A DNA stretch of 13,862 nucleotides from an uncultured Chlamydiaceae bacterium (GTDB lineage: Bacteria; Chlamydiota; Chlamydiia; Chlamydiales; Parachlamydiaceae), in the NCBI GenBank assembly GCA_945957185.1, contig CAMFKA010000026.1:1-13862 (forward strand). The letters are read 5' to 3'. A program made the position numbers and the translations under genes. Below are positions 1-7,292 of the stretch, piece after piece (position 1 is the stretch's first letter; each line of letters begins with the position of its first letter). The notes beneath the pieces are model-generated. The model was not told the origin of the DNA. It saw only the letters and a list, made by a program, of their open reading frames with translations, and did not search any database.

Positions 1-48
1 CGAGATAGGCTCCGGTCTCGTGGGCTCGGAGATGTGTATAAGAGACAG
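1..48 (+). other. Illumina Nextera i7 adapter (sequencing artefact)
   Basis: This is not genomic DNA. Bases 1-6 (CGAGAT) match the end of the Illumina P7 arm. Bases 7-14 (AGGCTCCG) sit where the i7 index belongs; their reverse complement CGGAGCCT matches, as I recall, Nextera index N720. Bases 15-29 match the Nextera read-2 handle, and 30-48 end in the 19-base Tn5 mosaic end (AGATGTGTATAAGAGACAG). The order and spacing are exact. Genomic sequence therefore starts at 49, and the contig left edge is an untrimmed library end. Confidence 0.98.
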
Positions 49-49
49 A

Positions 50-118
50 GCTTACGTGATGCGTGATCTTGCTCAAATTAAACAGGGTTACTTAACCAGG
101 GCGCAATCGTACAAGTAA
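50..118 (+). pseudogene. possible 3' end of a truncated gene
   Basis: A reading frame is open from the adapter junction to a TAA at 116-118. It encodes 22 residues (AYVMRDLAQIKQGYLTRAQS then YK). It could be the C-terminus of a gene cut by the contig edge. A 69-base open frame is easily expected by chance, and I do not recognise the peptide. Only the lack of any other gene before 670 and its position at a broken end make it worth recording. Confidence 0.2.
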
Positions 119-213
119 ACTCACTGGAGCGATCGGTGACATAGGTAATTCTTTGATGTTAAAACTGCATTTTGCTGCTGAGCCCTTGGGCGGCCCCTTA
201 TGTAGCCTACGGT

Positions 214-364
214 TCGGGTGATGATTTTAAGCTCTTTTTTAACGGCCTTTTTCCCGCATCTTTTACATGATAAAAACCCGTCTATATACACATATGCCGG
301 GTTTTTATCATGTAAAATCTGCGGGAAAAAAGCTCGTGAAAAAAGGCTTAAAATCATCACCCGA
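214..364. repeat. long imperfect hairpin, 67-bp arms, 17-bp loop
   Basis: The arms 214-280 and 298-364 are reverse complements, about 86% identical (56 of 65 over the core), separated by an AT-rich 17-base loop. Matches are perfect at the tip (about 20 bases ending in AAAACCCG) and at the base (GGGTGATGATTTTAAG), with mismatches clustered in the middle of the stem. As a consequence both strands encode near-identical peptides starting MMILS. I read these as palindrome shadows, not genes. Confidence 0.85.
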
Positions 365-513
365 GCCTACGGTGACGAGCTTGCGAGGAACCGTAGGAAA
401 TGAATCAAATGTTTAGAGCCCGTAGGGCGACTGAAAATCGGATCAGTCGCCCTACGGGCTCTAATTTATTGTCGTTAACACCTACGGTTCCTCGCAAGCT
501 CGTCACCGTAGGC
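365..513. repeat. perfect 33-bp inverted repeat pair
   Basis: Bases 365-397 and 481-513 are exact reverse complements over 33 bases (starting GCCTACGGTGACGAGC). They enclose 83 bases that contain the perfect small hairpin at 414-463. Exact identity here, against the diverged outer arms and long hairpin, suggests recent duplication, gene conversion or selection on this part of the element. Confidence 0.9.
414..463. repeat. perfect 21-bp stem hairpin with 8-base loop
   Basis: Bases 414-434 and 443-463 are perfect reverse complements with an 8-base loop (AAATCGGA). The stem is GC-rich (core GCCCGTAGGGCGACTG). It resembles a strong terminator stem, but there is no clear U-tract on the plus side (AATTTATTG) and no gene ends beside it. 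Its central place in the nested element suggests it is part of the repeat unit and not a gene terminator. Confidence 0.85.
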
Positions 514-605
514 TACATAAGGGGTCGCCCCAAGGGCTCAGCGGCAATCATCGAAATCAATTTACAACGCACCATTATGTAGATGCTATTGCCGATCAAT
601 ATCCA

Positions 606-640
606 ACGAAAGGAACAAGATAACGCGGAGACGCGTTGTC
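606..640 (-). terminator. candidate intrinsic terminator of enolase
   Basis: Read on the minus strand, a stem GACAACGCG / CGCGTTATC (one mismatch, TCTC loop; 619-640) is followed by a T-rich tract TTGTTCCTTT (about 609-618). It lies about 30-60 bases beyond the enolase stop codon, the expected place. The U-tract is interrupted, so efficiency is uncertain. Confidence 0.5.
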
Positions 641-669
641 TAGCTATCGTTTCTTGAAGATTGATACAC

Positions 670-1962
670 CTATGCCGTTTTGTACCCGTATTGTCCGGTG
701 GTTCCGAGCTCGTCGGCGATGCGTAATAAACGATTGTACTTCGCTAGGCGATCGCTGCGGGAGAGCGATCCGGTTTTAATTTGTCCGGAATTCGTTCCTA
801 CTGCGATATCCGCAATAAAACTATCTTCCGTTTCACCGGAACGGTGAGAGATCACAGCAGCAAATCCTGCCATTTGTGCCATGCGAATTGCCTCTAGCGT
901 CTCTGTTAACGTCCCAATCTGATTGACTTTAATCAAAATAGCATTTGCAGCGTGCTGTTCGATCCCTTTTTTCAAAATTTTGGGGTTGGTAACAAAAATA
1001 TCGTCTCCAACAACTTGAACTTTTTTGCCTAAACGTTCTGTTAAGAGTGTCCACCCTTTCCAATCCCCCTCATCGAGGCCATCTTCGATGCTGTCGATGG
1101 GGTACGATTTCACAAGTTTTTCCAAGTAGGAGATCTGCTCTTCTGTTGTTCTTTTCAAATAGTTGTCGCCACGTTTGAGTTTTTTCTTTTCTACGTAGCA
1201 ATTGAGGATTTTGTCGTAAAATTCTGATGCTGCGCAGTCAAGTGCTAGGGTGATGTCCTTGCCGGGAGTATAGCCGGCACTTTCAATCGCTAAAGTGATC
1301 AGATCCAAAGCCTCTTCATTCGAAGATAAATTGGGAGCAAAGCCTCCCTCATCTCCCACAGAGGTGATGTGTCCTTTATCTTTCAACAATTTCTTGAGCG
1401 TATGAAAAATTTCCGTTCCCCAACGGATAGCTTCAGTGAAAGAGGGAGCGCCAATGGGTCGGATCATAAATTCTTGGAAATCCAGAGAATTGTCGGCATG
1501 GGCTCCGCCGTTGATGATGTTCATCATAGGAACAGGCAAAACGTGAGCGTGGCATCCTCCTAAATAGCGGTATAGAGGAAGTCTTGCCGTCAATGCTCCC
1601 ACTCTTGCCAACGCGAGCGATGCCCCTAAAATTGCATTTGCGCCCAATTTACTTTTATTTTCAGTTCCATCAGCGGAGAGCATTAATTTATCGAGACGCG
1701 CTTGATCGAAGACATGTTCTCCCACTAACAGTTCAGCGATGGGTCCGTTAACATGTGAAACTGCAAGATTAACCCCTTTTCCCATGTATTTTGATGAGTC
1801 ACCGTCTCTCAATTCTACAGCTTCATGCGATCCTGTGGAGGCTCCCGAAGGAACTGATGCCCTTGCGCACAAGTCATCACTTGTCGTGATCATCACTTCG
1901 ATGGTGGGATTGCCTCTAGAATCTAGTATTGGAAGCGCCTTTACAGTGCGGATGTAAGCCAT
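670..1962 (-). CDS. eno: enolase (phosphopyruvate hydratase)
   Basis: Enolase interconverts 2-phosphoglycerate and phosphoenolpyruvate in cytosolic glycolysis, as a Mg2+-dependent dimer. At 430 residues the length is normal. Visible signatures, numbered from the chosen start: the mobile loop SGASTG (39-44), HADNSLDFQEFMI with the family glutamate, DEGGFAPN (catalytic Glu 205), Mg ligands in LALDCAASEF, SIEDGLDE and VGDDIFVTN, catalytic Lys 345 in LIKVNQIGT, SHRSGETED, and Lys 396 in IKTGSLSRSDR. Two ATGs are possible. An AGGAG motif sits 7 bases before the ATG at 1962 but only 1 base before the one at 1968, so I chose 1962. The gene lies 21 bases downstream of the glycosyltransferase gene and is probably cotranscribed with it. 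Confidence 0.97.
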   Translation of the reverse strand: MAYIRTVKALPILDSRGNPTIEVMITTSDDLCARASVPSGASTGSHEAVELRDGDSSKYMGKGVNLAVSHVNGPIAELLVGEHVFDQARLDKLMLSADGTENKSKLGANAILGASLALARVGALTARLPLYRYLGGCHAHVLPVPMMNIINGGAHADNSLDFQEFMIRPIGAPSFTEAIRWGTEIFHTLKKLLKDKGHITSVGDEGGFAPNLSSNEEALDLITLAIESAGYTPGKDITLALDCAASEFYDKILNCYVEKKKLKRGDNYLKRTTEEQISYLEKLVKSYPIDSIEDGLDEGDWKGWTLLTERLGKKVQVVGDDIFVTNPKILKKGIEQHAANAILIKVNQIGTLTETLEAIRMAQMAGFAAVISHRSGETEDSFIADIAVGTNSGQIKTGSLSRSDRLAKYNRLLRIADELGTTGQYGYKTA

Positions 1963-1983
1963 TGTCATGCTCCTGAATCATTT

Positions 1984-3135
1984 TCAGTATAAGATTGAGT
2001 TCAAATGTTTTAATAAACGACTAGCACGATGATCCCAAGTGTGGTTTTCCAAGGTGATCTTCATCCCATTATGTGCGATAGCGATCCGTTTGGAATCATC
2101 TGCTAAGACATCTTCGATCGTTTGGTTCACTTTTGAGAGGTCTCTATACTTATAATAGAGGATATCCTCTTTATCTTTATAGTAATGTGTCATGTAGGGA
2201 TTATCGTCTGTCAATGAAACGGCTCCCGATACTGCCCCTGAAAGGACTCTTGTGTGTGTTCCGTGCTTTGTTGTGGGGAGGCTGTTGATCACAATTTTAC
2301 TCTTCGCCATCAGCTGTAGCGCTTCTTTGAATTCTACAGGAGTATGGATGCGGATATTTGACCCTTTGACAAACTTATTCCAAGGACCCATCCCGTAGAT
2401 GTCGACAGGGTGATCTTTAATCGCTCTGATTAATTCTACGCGCTCTTTTCCTCGGATATATTGATCCAATTCAATCAGGGCGGCAACGTAGGGGATGGTA
2501 TTTGTGTCTAATCCTTCATCCCTCTCCATGTGATGATTCACGGCTGCAATAAAGGCGTTGATGTGACTTGTTGTTTGATCCGCTAACGTTGCTTCGGCTG
2601 CTTCTTCTAATGCTCGCGTTAAAGCAGCCGGATAGTTTTTTTTCCACTCTTCTCGAATTTCTTCATAGTCGATGCAGGTGGAAAGCATTAGAAGGTCGAG
2701 AGGGCGATCGGCCTCTGGAGGGTGTTTGAGATTTTTTTCGACTCCATGAGGCATAAAAAAGACATTCGAGACTCCCAGGTCATGGAAGAAATCGACGCCT
2801 GAGGAGTCCATGCTTGTGATGATCGTTTTGGGGGATTTGACAAGTTCCATAAAGCGGGTGGGAGGCTCTGTCAAACATGCGACGTGAGGAATTTGGATCA
2901 TATCCGCAAAGAAATAGCCGTTTTCATCGGGCAAGAGTCCGTTGAAAGAAAGAGTGCAATCGGGAGGATCATTAAAAATTTGTTGTAGGAACGGTTTTGG
3001 ATCGTGGTATTTAGCCTCTAATATTCTGCAGTGAATCCCTAAGCGTGTGAGCGCTTCATAAAACTTATGGGTAAAGTGATGCAGCACGCTATAATCGCTG
3101 AATGGCGGCATGAACAGATCGATCCGCTTTAACAT
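1984..3135 (-). CDS. CgeB-like glycosyltransferase (GT-B, group 1 type)
   Basis: This 383-residue protein resembles the CgeB/YkvP class of group 1 glycosyltransferases. The C-terminal third has the family-like nucleotide-sugar region: IYGMGPW (about 247-253), KSKIVINSLP (about 279-288) and HGTHTRVLSGAVSGA followed by LTDDN. The N-terminal half contains MPHGVE, the usual inter-domain linker motif of GT-B enzymes. No signal peptide or membrane segment is seen, so it should act in the cytosol or peripherally at the membrane. Sugar and acceptor cannot be read from the sequence. Two ATGs are adjacent; AGGGTG lies 5 bases before the second (3135), which I prefer. It is 16 bases downstream of the basic protein gene and just upstream of eno. 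Substrate is unknown. Confidence 0.7.
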   Translation of the reverse strand: MLKRIDLFMPPFSDYSVLHHFTHKFYEALTRLGIHCRILEAKYHDPKPFLQQIFNDPPDCTLSFNGLLPDENGYFFADMIQIPHVACLTEPPTRFMELVKSPKTIITSMDSSGVDFFHDLGVSNVFFMPHGVEKNLKHPPEADRPLDLLMLSTCIDYEEIREEWKKNYPAALTRALEEAAEATLADQTTSHINAFIAAVNHHMERDEGLDTNTIPYVAALIELDQYIRGKERVELIRAIKDHPVDIYGMGPWNKFVKGSNIRIHTPVEFKEALQLMAKSKIVINSLPTTKHGTHTRVLSGAVSGAVSLTDDNPYMTHYYKDKEDILYYKYRDLSKVNQTIEDVLADDSKRIAIAHNGMKITLENHTWDHRASRLLKHLNSILY

Positions 3136-3151
3136 CATTACACCCTGTGTT

Positions 3152-3640
3152 TTATTTTACGGGCATCCATTTACGTTTAGTACCGATAGATTTGGTACGA
3201 AGATCTCCGGTGGGTTTTCCCTCTTTTTTGGAAGTCCGAGTCGTAGCTGTGGAGGCAGAGCCTTCTTTAGAGGTTCCTTTAACTTTATCTGCAAAGTCTT
3301 TTTTCATCCGGTTCAACGTTTTTTTGTCTTCTGCAGAGAGGTCTGAAGTGGCTTGAATGAAAGCTTCCAGCTCTTCAGGAGTTTTTCCTGTCTCTTTGCA
3401 AGCGGCCTCTAGCTTTGCGGCGAGGTCTTTGTTCATGAAGTCGATTTTTTCAAGGATTTCTCTGGCTTCGACGACTTTCGGATCGGGTTTGCGTCGAGTG
3501 GCTATCAGTTCCCTCATCGGCTTTGTGGGGGGCTTCTCTTTTGGCGCGGGGGTTTCAGAGCTACGTTTAGAAGCTTTTTTTTGTGGTTGCTTTCCTTTTG
3601 CGGAAGAGCTGAAAAAATCCAAAGGACTTTCGTTCGACAT
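3152..3640 (-). CDS. basic, low-complexity hypothetical protein
   Basis: I do not recognise this 162-residue protein. It is rich in Lys, Ser, Thr, Pro and Glu. The first ~55 residues (KKASKRSSET, PAPKEKPPTK) and last ~40 look disordered and positively charged. The middle (about 55-120: VVEAREILEKIDFMNKDLAA, KKTLNRMKKDFADKVK) looks helical and could form a short coiled coil. There is no signal peptide or membrane segment. AGGAGG lies 4 bases before the ATG, a very good ribosome site, which supports real translation. It heads the minus-strand unit with the glycosyltransferase and enolase. Charge and layout would suit a nucleic-acid-binding protein, but this is a guess. Confidence 0.75.
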   Translation of the reverse strand: MSNESPLDFFSSSAKGKQPQKKASKRSSETPAPKEKPPTKPMRELIATRRKPDPKVVEAREILEKIDFMNKDLAAKLEAACKETGKTPEELEAFIQATSDLSAEDKKTLNRMKKDFADKVKGTSKEGSASTATTRTSKKEGKPTGDLRTKSIGTKRKWMPVK

Positions 3641-3733
3641 AACGCCTCCTAAAACCTAACCCTTTGATAACTACCTTTCTATTTTCACTCTATCAAATTT
3701 TAATTATCAGTGAAAGCCCTCAAAAATTTGCGT

Positions 3734-3762
3734 TTGAAATTAAAAGTGTCCCCGATTATACT
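3734..3762 (+). promoter_or_regulatory. sigma70-type promoter for the greA operon
   Basis: TTGAAA (3734-3739), a 17-base spacer, then TATACT (3757-3762) gives a near-consensus sigma70/sigma66 promoter with ideal spacing. Transcription would start near 3769, about 54 bases before the greA ATG at 3823. Because this promoter lies inside any longer in-frame greA reading from 3664, it also argues against the upstream start. Confidence 0.7.
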
Positions 3763-3783
3763 TCGTTCCAGAAGAAAGAAAAT
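3755..3783 (-). promoter_or_regulatory. weak candidate promoter for the minus-strand eno unit
   Basis: On the minus strand a TATAAT hexamer lies at 3760-3755, about 115 bases before the ATG at 3640. The -35 position about 17 bases upstream has only a poor match (ATTTTC-like). This box overlaps the -10 of the greA promoter on the other strand. A second option with TTGATA and a poor -10 lies nearer the gene. Confidence 0.3.
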
Positions 3784-3822
3784 TTGTATGTTTCTCAACA
3801 TTCATTATTTAAGGACAAGGTC

Positions 3823-5991
3823 ATGGGGTATTTAGAGGACTTTCTCACACAAATCCAATTAAGGGATTTTTCAAAGTTTTTGCAGTTATGGGAAGAGTAC
3901 TGCGCGAGTGATCAAATAGAACCCGAAGAGATTACTCAGTTGCTAGAAGCGGTGAAAAAATCAGAATTCGCCCGCCCTTTCGGTCAAATGATAGAGACCG
4001 CCCTTCCTTTAGTTGCCATCCTCACAGACAAATCCCAAACATACGAAGTCCTTAGACATCTTATCGACCTTCAGGTCACCAATTCTCCCAAACTCGCCGA
4101 TATCGCACATGATGCGTTGAAAGAAAAATATGAAAACCTCCCCATGTTCAACGAACGCCTTCGCCTTGTGGGACTTAGAACTCGAGATCAATTTCAGGGC
4201 GCTCTCTCGAACTTTGACTTGCTTGCGCACTTAGATAAAGGCGCATTCGTCTACCACGAAAGCGGCTGGGGCGTAGGGGAAATTTTGGAAATCTCTCAAG
4301 TGCGAGAGCAAATTGGAGTCGAATTTGAAAATGTCTCCGGAATTCGACACATCACATTCACTAACGCCTTCAAAAATCTCATTCCTGTACAGAAAGACAA
4401 CTTCCGAGTCCGTCGCTTTGCTTTCCCTGATGATTTAGAAGCAGAAGCAAAGAAAGACCCTGTAAAGGTAATTAAATTGCTCCTTCGCGACTTAGGACCA
4501 AAAACAGCCGCAGAAATCAAAGATGAACTTTGCGAGTGGGTCATTCCGGAAGCAGACTGGACAAAATGGTGGCAGTCGGCAAGGGGAAAACTGAAAAAAG
4601 ACACCATGGTAGAAACGCCCACTAGTGTAAAAGATCCGTTTGTCTTGAGAAAGAGTGCGGTCTCTCACTCCGAGCAATTTAAAGGTCACCTGACTAAAAA
4701 AACTGACCTTCAAGACATTTTGCTAGCCGCATACAATTTTGTTCGTGACAATCCGAAAAGTGCTAAAGAGGAATCAACGAGTAAAGAGCTAGTAGAGAAA
4801 CTGCAAGAAATTAAGAATCAAGCAGAAGAGAACGTTTCCCTCATTTTAGGAGTCGAACTTCTTTTGGAATCTCTCCTATCGGGAACAGAACAAATCCAAA
4901 AAATCGAACAAGTGATCCGCTCTTTGAAAAATCCCGAAGACGTGATCGATCAAATTCAAATCGCTGCTTACAAAAAACGTACACTTGGATTGATCAAAGA
5001 GTACCGCTCCGATTGGATCGATATCTTCTTGAATGTTCTATTTTCCCCTCAACAAGGGCTTTTGAGAGACTATCTCTTGGACGAGCTCTTGCAAGGTGAA
5101 GCTAAAGCATTGTTAATAAAACGTTTGGAGCAGCTTTTCGAAAGACCATCTACTAACCCTGACATGTTTGTGTGGTACTTCCAGAAAGTGACGCATAAGA
5201 GCGGAGAAAAATTGCCTTATGGAGATAAAGAGGGGCAATGTGCACTGTTCGAAGGTTTTTTAATTCTATTTAGCCAAGTTGAATCTAAGCCGGAATATAA
5301 GGATCTGGTCAAAAAAATGAGCTCGCAGCTTTCTAACAAACGTTACGCGCTTGTCAGAGCCATTATTGAAGGGACCAGCATCGAATATATCCGAGAGTTT
5401 CTTCTGTTAATTTCCAAAATCCAAACATTGACGGATACGGATCAAAAGATTCTGAGTTCATTAGCTGAAGTAGTACAACCTTCTTTAGCAACATCAAAAA
5501 GTTCGAAAATGGAACCTCATACCGATCCTAACATTTACTGGACAACGGAAGAGAGTTACCTTAAAGTGCAAGACAAAATCAAGCAAATCGGAACTAAAGA
5601 TATCGTCGAAAATGCTCGTGAAATCGAAGCTGCTCGCGCTTTAGGGGACTTAAGGGAAAACTCTGAGTTTAAATTCGCGCTCGAGAAGCGCTCACGCCTT
5701 CAAGGGGAACTTAAACACCTTTCAGACCAATTCCGAAAAGCTCGCATCATCTCCAAAAATGATGTGCAAGCTGATGAAGTAGGTATAGGCTCTGTAGTAG
5801 CACTACAAGACTCCAAAGGAGGAATGACCTCCTACAAAATTTTGGGACCGTGGGATGCTGATCCGGATCATAATGTTCTCTCTCTCCAGTCCAAACTAGC
5901 GCAAGCAATGGCAGGACTTACAGTAGGCGATAAGTTTGAATTCCGCGATGAAGAGTACACCATTGCAAAATTGGGTTCAATTTTTGAATAA
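3823..5991 (+). CDS. greA: transcription elongation factor GreA, long chlamydial form
   Basis: GreA binds the RNA polymerase secondary channel and stimulates cleavage of backtracked transcripts. The C-terminal ~153 residues (about 570-722) are a complete GreA: a coiled coil with the acidic tip GDLREN (Asp 609, Glu 612, matching the catalytic acidic pair) and an FKBP-like end (VGIGSVVALQDS to AKLGSIFE). The first ~565 residues are an extension largely of helical repeats; around 135-190 GAFVYHESGWGVGEI recalls the CarD/TRCF polymerase-interacting fold. The total of 722 is close to chlamydial GreA (about 715) and far above the ~158 of enterobacteria. I chose ATG 3823: AAGGA lies 7 bases upstream, a strong promoter lies just before it, and MGYLEDF fits the family N-terminus. 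An in-frame TTG at 3664 would add 53 residues and is unlikely. First gene of a four-gene operon. Confidence 0.93.
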   Translation: MGYLEDFLTQIQLRDFSKFLQLWEEYCASDQIEPEEITQLLEAVKKSEFARPFGQMIETALPLVAILTDKSQTYEVLRHLIDLQVTNSPKLADIAHDALKEKYENLPMFNERLRLVGLRTRDQFQGALSNFDLLAHLDKGAFVYHESGWGVGEILEISQVREQIGVEFENVSGIRHITFTNAFKNLIPVQKDNFRVRRFAFPDDLEAEAKKDPVKVIKLLLRDLGPKTAAEIKDELCEWVIPEADWTKWWQSARGKLKKDTMVETPTSVKDPFVLRKSAVSHSEQFKGHLTKKTDLQDILLAAYNFVRDNPKSAKEESTSKELVEKLQEIKNQAEENVSLILGVELLLESLLSGTEQIQKIEQVIRSLKNPEDVIDQIQIAAYKKRTLGLIKEYRSDWIDIFLNVLFSPQQGLLRDYLLDELLQGEAKALLIKRLEQLFERPSTNPDMFVWYFQKVTHKSGEKLPYGDKEGQCALFEGFLILFSQVESKPEYKDLVKKMSSQLSNKRYALVRAIIEGTSIEYIREFLLLISKIQTLTDTDQKILSSLAEVVQPSLATSKSSKMEPHTDPNIYWTTEESYLKVQDKIKQIGTKDIVENAREIEAARALGDLRENSEFKFALEKRSRLQGELKHLSDQFRKARIISKNDVQADEVGIGSVVALQDSKGGMTSYKILGPWDADPDHNVLSLQSKLAQAMAGLTVGDKFEFRDEEYTIAKLGSIFE

Positions 5992-6008
5992 CATCTGAGA
6001 GGGGACAC

Positions 6009-6602
6009 ATGGAACTTATACTAGCGACGACAAATCTTCATAAGATTCGCGAGTTTAGAGAAATCTTCAAAGCTCTGAAAGATCTTGACGTCACCTCGTT
6101 GTTAAATTTCCCTGATTACGTTCCTCCGGAGGAAACAGAAGACACTTTCGAAGGAAACGCCGAACTCAAAGCCGTTCACGCGGGAAAAGCTCTCAAGCGG
6201 TGGGTTGTAGCGGATGATTCCGGACTTGTTGTCCCCGCCCTGGGTGGAGCGCCCGGAGTTTACTCGCGCCGTTATGCAAGCGATAGCGCTTCAGACAAGG
6301 AGAACCGCGAGAAGCTGTTGCGTGAGATGAAAGGGCTGCCATCCTATCAAAGAAACGCCTATTACCAGTGCACCCTTGCCTTGGCAAATGAAAATGGGCT
6401 CTATAAAGTTGTCACCGGAACTATTGAAGGGGAAATTTTGGAAGAGGAGAGAGGGAGAGAAGGATTTGGGTACGACTCGCTTTTTTTACCTTTAGACACC
6501 CATCAAACTTTTGGCGAGCTCTCCGGAGAGGTGAAAAACCGCATTTCCCATCGCAGCAAAGCGTTTCATAAGTTAAGAACGACATTAGAAACGCTTAAGT
6601 GA
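6009..6602 (+). CDS. rdgB: RdgB/HAM1 XTP/dITP pyrophosphatase
   Basis: This enzyme hydrolyses dITP, ITP and XTP to monophosphates, keeping deaminated purines out of DNA and RNA. Its 197 residues match the family. Signatures run in order: LATTNLHKIREF (5-16), TFEGNA (46-51), VADDSGLVVPALGGAPGVYS (67-86) with the metal/catalytic Asp pair 69-70, GREGFGYDSLF (149-159) and ISHRSKAF (179-186). AGGGG lies about 5 bases before the ATG. The gene begins 17 bases after greA and ends 10 bases before the NYN gene, so it is almost certainly in the same transcript. The neighbours suggest a nucleic-acid quality-control set. All expected motifs are present. Confidence 0.95.
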   Translation: MELILATTNLHKIREFREIFKALKDLDVTSLLNFPDYVPPEETEDTFEGNAELKAVHAGKALKRWVVADDSGLVVPALGGAPGVYSRRYASDSASDKENREKLLREMKGLPSYQRNAYYQCTLALANENGLYKVVTGTIEGEILEEERGREGFGYDSLFLPLDTHQTFGELSGEVKNRISHRSKAFHKLRTTLETLK

Positions 6603-6612
6603 AGAGAGGACA

Positions 6613-7278
6613 ATGCATTACTATGTCGACGGCTATAATTTAATTTTCCGCACATTAGCCGCCGGCGAGTCTTTGCAGCAGAGGAGAGAGATCCTCATTT
6701 CCGAACTCAATGCTAAAGCTGAGAGATTAAACCTCTCCATCACAGTCGTATTTGATTCCCATTATCAAAAAAATGAAGCCACGCTTCACCATTACCGCAG
6801 CTTAGAAATCATTTATACAAATGAAAAAGAGACTGCCGACGATTACATCATCAAAGCGCTTAAGCATCAGACAAATATCAGGCAGGTCACTGTTGTCACA
6901 TCTGATCAGCATCTCGCTTGGCGAGCGCGTCGGGAAGGAGCACAAACAGAAACTGCCGAGCAGTATTTGTCTTCGCTGCAAAAGCGTTATCGCAATCGGG
7001 TGCAGCAAGAAAAGAGAGAATCTTCTGCACCCCCTATTCAAAAAATTAACCTTCCAAAACTCCTTGCGGATCCAAAAGAAAAATCAACGGAAACAAAAAT
7101 TCAATCCGATTTTGATTTTTATATGGAACAATTTTGCGGTTTTGACAATAAGGAAGAAAACCCCCAAACTCCTGCTAAAGGGGCTGAAAATAAGTATTTT
7201 TACCCCAAACAAAAAACTTTGAACCCTCAACAATATGAATCGGATTATGATCGATGGCTAAGGGAGTTTGATAAATAA
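6613..7278 (+). CDS. YacP/Rae1-like NYN-domain ribonuclease
   Basis: The first ~120 residues form a YacP-type NYN (PIN-like) domain, the family of Bacillus Rae1, an mRNA endonuclease acting at the ribosome. Acidic active-site candidates are in place: VDGYNLI (Asp 6, Asn 9), VVFD (Asp 48), TADDYI (Asp 76-77) and TSDQHLAWRARREGA (Asp 98). The last ~100 residues are an extra tail, charged and probably disordered in the middle, ending in an aromatic acidic stretch (YDRWLREFDK). Rae1 is about 170 residues, so the tail is a family extension that could bind RNA or a partner. An AGAGG site lies 3-4 bases before the ATG. The nuclease assignment follows the family; the RNA target is unknown. Confidence 0.85.
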   Translation: MHYYVDGYNLIFRTLAAGESLQQRREILISELNAKAERLNLSITVVFDSHYQKNEATLHHYRSLEIIYTNEKETADDYIIKALKHQTNIRQVTVVTSDQHLAWRARREGAQTETAEQYLSSLQKRYRNRVQQEKRESSAPPIQKINLPKLLADPKEKSTETKIQSDFDFYMEQFCGFDNKEENPQTPAKGAENKYFYPKQKTLNPQQYESDYDRWLREFDK

Positions 7279-7292
7279 GGAGAGCCCTTATT

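Larger units (their letters stand above)
174..545. repeat. nested inverted-repeat element, about 370 bp
   Basis: The outer arms are 174-212 and 506-545. They are reverse complements with roughly two mismatches and one indel over 40 bases. Inside lie three further inverted pairs: 214-280 with 298-364, 365-397 with 481-513, and 414-434 with 443-463. The word CCTACGG or its complement recurs at most boundaries. I see no transposase and no clear target-site duplication. It could be a MITE-like or REP-like non-autonomous element, or a decayed palindromic repeat family. The arms have diverged, so this is not a simple fold-back assembly artefact, although it lies close to a contig edge. Confidence 0.8.

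Noticed and set aside
121..403. Two short reading frames on opposite strands encoding near-identical peptides beginning MMILS
   Set aside because: They are produced by the long inverted repeat at 214-364; no ribosome site or known family supports either.
3664..3822. Longer GreA using an in-frame TTG at 3664
   Set aside because: A near-consensus promoter lies inside this stretch, the added residues look non-coding, and ATG 3823 has a well-spaced AAGGA and the family N-terminus.
4009..4713. Several minus-strand reading frames inside greA
   Set aside because: They are shadows of the greA coding frame with no ribosome sites or recognisable motifs.
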